Origin: JAHIQC01 sp964565645
Lineage (GTDB): Bacteria > Actinomycetota > Coriobacteriia > Anaerosomatales > JAHIQC01
Length of the DNA stretch: 64,000 nucleotides
Assembly (NCBI GenBank): GCA_964565645.1
Contig: CAZMFQ010000006.1
Location: 62,001-126,000 of the forward strand
Direction: 5' to 3'
Shown here: one piece after another, positions 58,220 to 64,000 of the stretch
How positions within the stretch are numbered: the stretch's first letter is position 1
Layout: each line of letters starts with the position of its first letter
Notes under the pieces: model-generated
What the model was told of the DNA's origin: nothing
Seen by the model: only the letters and a program-made list of their open reading frames with translations
Database searches by the model: none
Position numbers and translations under genes: made by a program

Positions 58220-59061
58220 TGGCGCCCGCGAGCCTTCGCCCGGCGCTGCAGGTCGAGCTCGACGCGCTCTGGCCGGCGGTCCGCGCCGCGCACCTGTTCC
58301 CCGACAAGCGGTCCTTCCGCAAGCACTACGAGGAGGCGCCTTGGAGGGTGCGCATGTCCTCGGCGGGTGCTGCGGCCGTGGTGGAACGCTGGCGCGCGGA
58401 CCTCGACATACTCGCGATCCGGGGCCTGTGGTGCATGGAGCAGGCCATCCCGCAGATGCTCTCGGAGCTCGGCGCGCTCGCCGAGGCCCAAGGCTTCGCG
58501 CGGCTGCTCAGCCCGCTCACCCCCGTCGACTCCCGCCGCATGTACGAGCGCGCGGGCATGGAGGTCGTACAGCGCCTCGTCTCGTTCCGCCTCGACCGGA
58601 CGGCCGCGGCCGCCATCGACGCGCCCGCCCCGAACGGCGTGCGCCTGAGGCGTGCGACGCCTGCCGACCCCGCCATCCTCGACGCGCTCGACCGCGCCTC
58701 CTTCGACGATTTCTGGGCGTACGGTCCCGAGCGCATCGCCCGCTACATCGCCGAGGAACGGGTGGTCGTCGCGGAGTCGGAGGGTCGCGCCATCGGATAT
58801 ACTCTCTGCACCGTCGAGCGGAGCAGCGGCACGCTGGGCCGTCTCGCGGTCTCGCCGGAATCCCGGCGCAGCGGCGTCGGAGCGTTCCTTGTGCGCGATG
58901 CGGTGACCGCGATGCTCGGATCGGGCGCTTCGGCCATCACGCTGTGTACGCAGCAGGAGAACGACGCGGCGCGCTCCCTGTACCGCGCGATGGGTTTTCG
59001 TGAGATCCCCGGCGGACTGGTGATGCTCATGAGTGACACGGCGACGGAAGGCGGACGGTGA
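58219..59061 (+). CDS. GNAT family acetyltransferase
   Basis: A 280-residue protein ending in a GNAT domain (about residues 145-275). The acetyl-CoA loop is in LAVSPESRRSGVGAFLVRDAV and the later helix in ENDAARSLYRAMGFREI. The N-terminal half resembles a second, worn GNAT-like fold (ALQVELDALWPAV...VDSRRMYERAGMEVVQRL). ATG at 58219 overlaps the upstream stop by one base (TGATG), and its own stop overlaps the histidine kinase start. Substrate unknown. Confidence 0.82.
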   Translation: MAPASLRPALQVELDALWPAVRAAHLFPDKRSFRKHYEEAPWRVRMSSAGAAAVVERWRADLDILAIRGLWCMEQAIPQMLSELGALAEAQGFARLLSPLTPVDSRRMYERAGMEVVQRLVSFRLDRTAAAAIDAPAPNGVRLRRATPADPAILDALDRASFDDFWAYGPERIARYIAEERVVVAESEGRAIGYTLCTVERSSGTLGRLAVSPESRRSGVGAFLVRDAVTAMLGSGASAITLCTQQENDAARSLYRAMGFREIPGGLVMLMSDTATEGGR

Positions 59062-60356
59062 ACCCGAGGCGCACCATCATCATCGACGGCCTGTTGCTGT
59101 TCGGCGTGACCGTGCTCGCCGTCATCGCCGCCTGGGCGCTCGTGACCTCACACATCCGCGAATGGCTGCTGCTCGCCTCGCTCGCCGGTCTCGCGCTCGT
59201 CGCACTCGGCGGCGTCGTCGCCCGGTTCATCCGCCGACCGGACCATCTCCAGGCGATGCAGTCGCATCTGATCCTCGAGATCGCCAACGAGAGCCTCGCG
59301 TACCTCAGGCGCGGGCTGACCGAGGAGAGCGCCCAGGCGGTATGCCGGATCGCACTCTCCGAGACCGAGGCGGCCGCGGTGGCGATCACCGATACCGAGC
59401 GGATCCTGGGCTTCGCGGGGCTCGGCGAGAACCACCACTCCGTCGGCGGCCCGATCCTGACCCGCGCCACGCGGGAGTCGATCGACCACAACGAGCACCG
59501 GATCCTCGTGAACAAGACCGACATCGGCTGCCCGGAACCGGCATGCCTCCTGCGTGCGGCAATCGTCGTCCCGCTCGAGATGCGGGGCAAGGCGGTCGGG
59601 ACGCTCAAGTTCTACTACACGACTCCTCGGCTGCTGAACGAGACGCAGGTCACGATGGCCGAGGGCCTGGCCAAGCTGCTCTCGACACAGCTCGAGCTCT
59701 CGGAGCTCGACCGGCAGACCGAACTGGCGACGCGCATGGAGCTCAAAGCGCTCCAGGCGCAGATCAACCCGCACTTCCTGTTCAACACCATCAACACGAT
59801 CGCGTCGCTCATCCGCACGGACCCCGGCTCGGCCAGAGAGCTGCTGCGTGACTTCGCGTCGTTCTACCGTCGCACGCTCGAAGCCAACGACGAGCTCGTG
59901 CCGCTCGAGCGCGAGATCGAGTATGTGCGCACCTACCTGCGATTCGAGATCGCGCGCTTCGGCGACCGCGTGGTGTTCGAGGAGTCCTTCGAGCCCGACG
60001 CGCTCGACGCGCTCGTGCCGGCGTTCATCCTCCAGCCGATCGTGGAGAACGCGATCCAGCACGGCATGCGCCCTGACGACCCGTTGCACATCCGCGTGAC
60101 GGGGGAGTGCGCGCCCACGGGGCTCGAGATCACGGTCTCCGACGACGGGGTCGGTATCCCCGCGTCCAGGGTCGACCGCGTGCTCGAGCCCGGCGTCGGC
60201 ACGGGTCTGGGTATCGCGCTCACCAACGTACACGATAGACTGAGGGGGTACTTCGGTCCCGGCTCCGGGCTCAGTGTCCGCAGCGAGGTCGACCGAGGCA
60301 CTGTCGTGACTCTGAGTATGGTCCGCACGGACGAAGCTGGCGGGAGGTGCGTATGA
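59058..60356 (+). CDS. LytS-type sensor histidine kinase
   Basis: A 432-residue kinase of the LytS/YpdA (His_kinase) family. Two N-terminal helices (about residues 8-30 and 36-56) are followed by a GAF-like domain with GCPEPACLLRAAIVVPL (about 85-215). The kinase core has the phospho-His in LQAQINPHFLFNTINTIASL (about residue 238) and the ATP-binding NAIQHGMRPDDP and DDGVGIPASRVDRVLE. GTG at 59058 overlaps the GNAT stop (GTGA). Related kinases sense pyruvate or similar metabolites and drive transporter genes. Confidence 0.9.
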   Translation: MNPRRTIIIDGLLLFGVTVLAVIAAWALVTSHIREWLLLASLAGLALVALGGVVARFIRRPDHLQAMQSHLILEIANESLAYLRRGLTEESAQAVCRIALSETEAAAVAITDTERILGFAGLGENHHSVGGPILTRATRESIDHNEHRILVNKTDIGCPEPACLLRAAIVVPLEMRGKAVGTLKFYYTTPRLLNETQVTMAEGLAKLLSTQLELSELDRQTELATRMELKALQAQINPHFLFNTINTIASLIRTDPGSARELLRDFASFYRRTLEANDELVPLEREIEYVRTYLRFEIARFGDRVVFEESFEPDALDALVPAFILQPIVENAIQHGMRPDDPLHIRVTGECAPTGLEITVSDDGVGIPASRVDRVLEPGVGTGLGIALTNVHDRLRGYFGPGSGLSVRSEVDRGTVVTLSMVRTDEAGGRCV

Positions 60357-61063
60357 CGCTCAAGGCACTGGTAGTTGATGACGAGGCCCCGGCCCGATCG
60401 GAACTGCGATTCCTGCTCGAAGAGGCCGGCGGCGTCGAGGTGGTCGGCGAGGCCTCCAACGCCACCGAGGCGCTCCAGCTCATCCGCGCGATCCCCTATG
60501 ACGTCGTGTTCCTCGACATCGATATGCCCGGTCTGTCGGGCGTCCAGCTCGCCGAGACGTTCTCGGAGCTCGAGCGTCAGCCCTCGATCATCTTCGTCAC
60601 CGCGCACAGCGAGCATGCGGTCAAAGCCTTCGAGGTGGCGGCCGCCGATTACCTCGTCAAGCCTGTCGAGGTCGAGCGACTGCGCCAGGCCGTCGCGCGG
60701 CTCGCGCCCGCCGAGGTGGCCGGCACCAGGATCGAGCGCGTCCCCGTCGAGAAGGCCGGCAAGAAGCTCCTTCTGCAGGTCGAGGACATCTTCTACATCA
60801 TGGCCAAGGACGACTACTCGTACCTGCATACCGACGGCGAGCGCTATCTCTCCACGATCTCGCTCGCGCAGCTCGAGAAGAAGCTCGAGAGCAACGGCTT
60901 CTTCAGGGTGCACCGCCGCTATCTCGTGAACCTCGCCCGCGTCAAAGAGGTCGTCCCGATGTACGGCGGTACTCTGCTCCTCACACTCGACGACCGTGAA
61001 GGCAACCAGGTGCCCGTGTCGCGCCGGCGAGTCCCGGCGCTCAAGAAGGCCCTCGGGCTCTAG
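60353..61063 (+). CDS. LytTR family response regulator
   Basis: A 236-residue response regulator with a receiver domain (VVDDE, phospho-Asp in VVFLDIDMPG about residue 57, and YLVKPVE) and a C-terminal LytTR DNA-binding domain (FYIMAKDDYSYLHTDGERYLS...FFRVHRRYLVNLARVKEV). ATG at 60353 follows GGGAGG at five bases and overlaps the kinase stop (ATGA); GTG at 60347 lies in the ribosome site. It pairs with the LytS kinase and may control the UspA and symporter genes downstream, whose leaders contain spaced direct repeats. Confidence 0.92.
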   Translation: MTLKALVVDDEAPARSELRFLLEEAGGVEVVGEASNATEALQLIRAIPYDVVFLDIDMPGLSGVQLAETFSELERQPSIIFVTAHSEHAVKAFEVAAADYLVKPVEVERLRQAVARLAPAEVAGTRIERVPVEKAGKKLLLQVEDIFYIMAKDDYSYLHTDGERYLSTISLAQLEKKLESNGFFRVHRRYLVNLARVKEVVPMYGGTLLLTLDDREGNQVPVSRRRVPALKKALGL

Positions 61064-61065
61064 AC

Positions 61066-61560
61066 TTGCCGAGGAGCGAGGAGACCTTCGTCGTCGGGGT
61101 GCTCTCCGACTCGCACGGCCAGCTCGACCCCCGGGCGCTCGATGTGTTCCGTGAGGCCGGGGTCGGCCATCTCATCCATGCCGGTGACATCGGTTCCCAC
61201 GACGTGCTCCTCGATCTCGAGTCCGTCGCCCCGGTGACCGCGGTCCGCGGCAACACCGATCCGGGCTTCCTCGGCGTCGCGCTTGCCGACCGCGCGAGCG
61301 TGAGGCTGGCAGGGGTGCGGTTCGCGGTCGTCCATGAGCCTGAAGCGATGGCCCGCTGGGCGCTGCCCGACGACGTGAGGGTCGCGATCGTCGGCCACAC
61401 TCACCGTGCGCGCATCAGCAGTTCGGGAACGCTGCTTCAGGTGAATCCCGGATCGGTCTTCCGCCCGCGCGGTCCCGAGGGTCGGACCGTCGCGCTGGTC
61501 CGCGTCAACCCGGCAACAGGGCAGGTAGAAGCGCAGATCGTGCCGTTGGGTAGCGTCTAG
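61066..61560 (+). CDS. YfcE/MJ0936-type metallophosphoesterase
   Basis: A 164-residue phosphodiesterase of the YfcE/MJ0936 group. All metal motifs are present: SDSHG (about residue 14), HAGDIG (about 36), RGNTD (about 60), HEP (about 87) and GHTHRA (about 108). It hydrolyses phosphodiester bonds of an unknown substrate. TTG at 61066 is the only start that keeps the first beta strand; the GTG at 61099 would remove it. It begins three bases after the LytTR stop. Confidence 0.87.
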   Translation: MPRSEETFVVGVLSDSHGQLDPRALDVFREAGVGHLIHAGDIGSHDVLLDLESVAPVTAVRGNTDPGFLGVALADRASVRLAGVRFAVVHEPEAMARWALPDDVRVAIVGHTHRARISSSGTLLQVNPGSVFRPRGPEGRTVALVRVNPATGQVEAQIVPLGSV

Positions 61561-61759
61561 ACCCCGTTCGCCACGGCTGAGAGACGTCTGTGCACCGCAG
61601 GATGCGCGCTGAGCCTGCGCCGCCGGCCGTCAACGGTCGCCCCGCCGCCGCGAACGGTAGCCCGACCGGTCGGGGAGCGGTGCGCTCGCCGCACGCCGCC
61701 ACACTCCGCCCGTCCGCCGACACCGGACTCCCGCCCGCGTCAGCTTCGTATCACCTCCA

Positions 61760-61801
61760 TATCCGCGGCGCTACGGTATCCGTGGTACTGCGGATCCGGG
61801 G
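61760..61801. promoter_or_regulatory. Three spaced direct repeats before the UspA gene
   Basis: TATCCGCGG (61760), TATCCGTGG (61777) and GATCCGGGG (61793) are spaced by 17 and 16 bases, so they lie on nearly the same DNA face. LytTR regulators bind pairs of direct repeats with similar spacing. The remaining part of the 274-base gap (61561-61759) shows nothing I can name. Confidence 0.4.
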
Positions 61802-61815
61802 ACGCATGTGTCCCC

Positions 61816-61828
61816 TCCAAGGGAGGTG
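61816..61828 (+). promoter_or_regulatory. Hairpin hiding the UspA ribosome site
   Basis: CCTCC-AAG-GGAGG forms a 5-base-pair stem with a 3-base loop just before the start codon. Its right arm is the ribosome binding site GGAGG, so translation may be controlled by this structure. Confidence 0.4.
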
Positions 61829-61834
61829 AAACGC

Positions 61835-62329
61835 ATGAAGGTCTGCATCAAGGGCGCTGCGGAAGATGTGAAGCTGTCCGAGGTCGGCGAGGTCTGTCAC
61901 GACATCAACAAGATCCTCGTTCCGAGTGACGGCTCTGCGCCTTCGACTGCGGCGACCGAGTACGCCGTCATCCTTGCCAAGACGTTCGGCGCCAAGATCA
62001 AGGCGATCTACGTCGACACAGGCATGGATGCACTGGAGTACCCGGAAGAGGTCATGTCTGAGGACGTTTACGAAGGCGTCCACCCCTCGATCAAGGGCCT
62101 CGTCATCGCCAAGACGATGTGCGAGCGCAACGACGTCGAGTGCGAGATCGAGATCGTGAAGGGTGGCGTTGCCAAGCGCATCGTCGCCACCGCCCAGGAA
62201 TGGGGCGCCGACGTCATCGTCTGTGGTGACACCGGCAGGACCGGCATCAAGCGCATCGCGCTCGGGTCGGTGGCCGAGACCGTGGTCAAGGGATCCCCGA
62301 TCCCCGTTCTCGTGGTCAAGGTCGACTAG
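61835..62329 (+). CDS. Universal stress protein, UspA family
   Basis: A 164-residue UspA-like protein. The fold starts with KILVPSDGSAPSTAATEYAVILAKTFGAKIKAIYV (about 30-65) and ends with the ATP-binding G-x2-G-x9-G-S motif in GDTGRTGIKRIALGSVAETVV. An unusual N-terminal 28 residues (KVCIKGAAEDVKLSEVGEVCHD) with two Cys precede it. ATG at 61835 follows a strong AGGGAGGTG, which can be hidden in a hairpin. It lies between the LytSR pair and the DUF485-symporter genes. Confidence 0.85.
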   Translation: MKVCIKGAAEDVKLSEVGEVCHDINKILVPSDGSAPSTAATEYAVILAKTFGAKIKAIYVDTGMDALEYPEEVMSEDVYEGVHPSIKGLVIAKTMCERNDVECEIEIVKGGVAKRIVATAQEWGADVIVCGDTGRTGIKRIALGSVAETVVKGSPIPVLVVKVD

Positions 62330-62337
62330 CAAAGGTC

Positions 62338-62366
62338 ATCCCGGGCCTCGGGAAGGGGCCCGTGAT
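62338..62366 (+). terminator. Hairpin after the UspA gene
   Basis: CGGGCC (62342-62347) pairs with GGCCCG (62357-62362); ATC and GAT extend the stem across a one-base mismatch. It lies 9 bases after the stop and has no T run. Confidence 0.55.
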
Positions 62367-62373
62367 ACGGATC

Positions 62374-62392
62374 GCCGGGTAGAATGCCCGGC
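62374..62392. promoter_or_regulatory. Inverted repeat around a -10 box before the symporter operon
   Basis: GCCGGG (62374-62379) and CCCGGC (62387-62392) flank TAGAATG, so the likely -10 hexamer TAGAAT (62380-62385) sits in the loop. It could be an operator, or a second terminator for the gene before. Confidence 0.4.
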
Positions 62393-62418
62393 CGGGAAAG
62401 AGAAGGAGGTGCGAGAAG

Positions 62419-62793
62419 ATGACGAGTCCCGCCGATACGACAGCCGCCGGCACGGCTTCGCAGACGTTCATCCGTCATGGTGAGCACGTAGACACCATCG
62501 AGAGCGTCGACCTGGTATTCCGCGAGCAGCGCCGACTCAGCTTCACCTATGGGGCCATCTTCTTCGCCGTGACGCTGTTCATCCCGGCGTCATCGGTTTG
62601 GTGGGAGGCATGGTACGCCACGCCGGTGTGGGGCGGTTTCACGCTCAACTACCTGGTGGTCTCCCTGTTGTACTACATCTTCTTGTGGACCATGGCTTGG
62701 ACCTACTCCAAGCAGGCCGACAAGCTCGATGAGAAGCTCATGCACATGGCGGACGAGATCTCCGCGAAGGCCGTCGGAGGTGGTGGCGAGTGA
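62419..62793 (+). CDS. DUF485 membrane protein
   Basis: A 124-residue protein of the DUF485 (YjcH-like) family. The core is SFTYGAIFFAVTLFIPASSVWWEAWYATPVWGGFTLNYLVVSLLYYIFLWTMAWTYSKQAD (about residues 40-100), with two transmembrane helices. Such proteins almost always precede an acetate/pyruvate-type sodium:solute symporter, as here, and may help it fold or work. The ATG follows AGGAGGTG. Its stop overlaps the symporter start (GTGA). Confidence 0.9.
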   Translation: MTSPADTTAAGTASQTFIRHGEHVDTIESVDLVFREQRRLSFTYGAIFFAVTLFIPASSVWWEAWYATPVWGGFTLNYLVVSLLYYIFLWTMAWTYSKQADKLDEKLMHMADEISAKAVGGGGE

Positions 62794-64000
62794 ACACCAT
62801 AGCCATCGTTCTCGTTATCGGTCTGGTGATCTTCACCATCGCCCTGTCGATCTTCTCACGTCGCTTCACCCGTACGACCGCCGACTTCTACCTGGCGGGA
62901 CGCAAGGTCGGATCGTTCTCCAACGCATCCGCCATCTCCGGAGACTACCTCTCCGCTGCGTCGTTCCTGGGAGTCGCGGGCGCCGTCTACGCGTCCGGCC
63001 TCGACGGCGTGTGGTACGCGGCCGGTTTCGCCGGCGGCTTCATGGTCGTCGTGTTGTTCATCGCTTCGGCACTCCGTCGTTTCGGTGAGTACACGGTCGC
63101 GGACTTCGCCTACGGGCGCTTCGGTTCCGAGCGCGTGCGTCTCGTCACCGTCGTGTGCGTGCTCCTCGTCTCCATCTTCTACATGGCCCCGCAGATGTAC
63201 GGCGCGGGCACCACGTGGAAGATCCTCGTGGGTCGCGCGTTCTTCCCGGCCGGAGCCGACGGCCTGTTCCTGGGCGTCGACCCGATCTATCTTTCGGGCG
63301 TCACCGTCGTCGCGGCCATCATGATGTTCTACGTGGCCATGGGCGGCATGAAGGGCACCACGCTCAACCAGATCTTCCAGTTCTGGTGGCTGTGGTTCGC
63401 CATGTTCCTCGTCGTCGCGTTCGCGTTCGGCCAGGGCTTCAGCTACCCCAGTGAGCTCAAGGCGGCCAGTGCCACCAAGCTCACGGCGACCAAGACCATG
63501 ACGGTGGCCGATCTGACCAAGGTCGATCCCAAGAGCGGCAAGGCGCCGATCGAGAACGCCAAGGCGACCATGAGCCCCGAGTCCTTCGCGAAGGTCGAAG
63601 AGGCCGTGGCTGCCGGGGATCAGACCGTCAAGGTCGACGTCCTTCTCACCCAGAAGAACAAGTTGCACACCACGCGCGACATGATCTTCGGCGAGCCCGG
63701 ACATCGCTACAACACCTTCGATCAGTTCTCCATGGTGCTTGCGCTGGTTCTCGGTACCGCGGGTCTGCCGCACATCCTGAACCGCTACTACACCAACCCC
63801 TCCGGTGCTGCGGCCCGCCGCTCCACCTTCTGGGTGCTCATCTTCATCGGCACGTTCTACATCCTGGCGCCGATCGCGGGTCTTGCGGCCCGAGGACGTA
63901 TCCTGGAGGCCTTCACCAACGGCACGGCTCCGGCCAACGCCGCCTACGTCGACGGCATCCTGGTCAAGTCCGACGCGGTCATGCCGGCCATCGGCCAGAT
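62790..64000 (+). CDS. Sodium:solute symporter, acetate (ActP/VC_2705)-like, cut by window end
   Basis: The first 403 residues of a sodium:solute symporter, running off the window. The family signature DFYLAGRKVGSFSNASAISGDYLSAASFLGVAGAVY (about residues 30-67) is present, followed by hydrophobic helices and FQFWWLWFAMFLVVAFAFG. A hydrophilic insert of about 85 residues (about 220-305, KAASATKLTATKTMTV...) precedes NTFDQFSMVLALVLGTAGLPHILNRYYTNPSG, where the ActP family has its conserved GTAGLPH loop. The insert resembles the long VC_2705-type subfamily. It likely imports acetate or another short acid with sodium. GTG at 62790 overlaps the DUF485 stop. Confidence 0.88.
   Translation, partial: MNTIAIVLVIGLVIFTIALSIFSRRFTRTTADFYLAGRKVGSFSNASAISGDYLSAASFLGVAGAVYASGLDGVWYAAGFAGGFMVVVLFIASALRRFGEYTVADFAYGRFGSERVRLVTVVCVLLVSIFYMAPQMYGAGTTWKILVGRAFFPAGADGLFLGVDPIYLSGVTVVAAIMMFYVAMGGMKGTTLNQIFQFWWLWFAMFLVVAFAFGQGFSYPSELKAASATKLTATKTMTVADLTKVDPKSGKAPIENAKATMSPESFAKVEEAVAAGDQTVKVDVLLTQKNKLHTTRDMIFGEPGHRYNTFDQFSMVLALVLGTAGLPHILNRYYTNPSGAAARRSTFWVLIFIGTFYILAPIAGLAARGRILEAFTNGTAPANAAYVDGILVKSDAVMPAIGQ

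Noticed and set aside
1..64000. tRNA, rRNA, CRISPR, insertion sequence, prophage or integrase
   Set aside because: No cloverleaf T-loop signature, no spaced identical repeats of CRISPR type, and no transposase or integrase coding was seen on either strand.

Overview
The window is a gene-dense, strongly GC-rich stretch of bacterial chromosome with G or C in most third codon positions. I see no insertion sequence, prophage, CRISPR array, rRNA or tRNA. Cell-wall-binding (CWB2) repeats, a PASTA lipoprotein, lipobox lipoproteins and zinc-ribbon/RDD membrane proteins point to a Gram-positive, actinobacterial cell. A four-subunit pyruvate:ferredoxin oxidoreductase, hydrogenase-like Fe-S proteins and arginine deiminase, together with a cbb3-type oxidase and CxxCH cytochromes, suggest an anaerobe or microaerophile that can respire low oxygen. 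My best guess is a deep-branching Coriobacteriia-type actinobacterium; this is inference, not proof.

Layout. 0-6.3 kb: a truncated ABC ATPase, a TerC membrane protein, a secreted protein coupled to a polyferredoxin (CcoG/NapH type), a CWB2 surface protein with one haem motif, a DUF389 protein and YqeY. 6.3-10.7 kb: a MarR regulator with its own promoter/operator, then a heterodimeric ABC exporter. 10.7-14.1 kb: a small membrane protein, guanine deaminase, an orphan ORF, a thioesterase and an M28 peptidase. 14.1-21.1 kb (minus strand): a cbb3 oxidase operon reading ccoN, a pentahaem CcoO fusion, ccoS, a CcoP-N-like protein, a SafE-type protein and the copper ATPase ccoI. 21.3-26.5 kb: a META lipoprotein, a MoCo-sulfurase-like enzyme, and the tightly coupled trio arcA-psuK-psuG. 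26.5-31.1 kb: a large fusion protein and two zinc-ribbon proteins. 31.3-36.1 kb: a transglutaminase-like protein, an ABC ATPase, a PASTA lipoprotein, a DUF2177 protein and a hydrolase.

36.2-39.1 kb holds the conserved housekeeping block SRP RNA-dnaX-ybaB-recR. 39.3-42.3 kb is porCDAB, closed by a strong hairpin. 42.5-54.4 kb mixes signalling with amino-acid synthesis: two HD-GYP proteins, lysC-asd, a two-component system, a QueT transporter, and an unusual protein joining ferredoxin, [FeFe]-hydrogenase-like and Fe-S domains to a GGDEF diguanylate cyclase. 54.4-61.6 kb: a radical SAM enzyme (AmrS type), a DsbA-like protein, a glycosyltransferase, a TauE-type exporter, a GNAT protein, a LytS/LytR pair and a phosphodiesterase. 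61.8-64 kb: a universal stress protein, then a DUF485 protein coupled to a sodium:solute (acetate-type) symporter that runs off the window.

Together the genes describe an energy metabolism built on pyruvate/acetate and ferredoxin, with a terminal oxidase for low oxygen and several redox or nutrient sensors that feed cyclic-di-GMP. The hydrogenase-like/GGDEF fusion and the pentahaem CcoO fusion are the two most unusual items.
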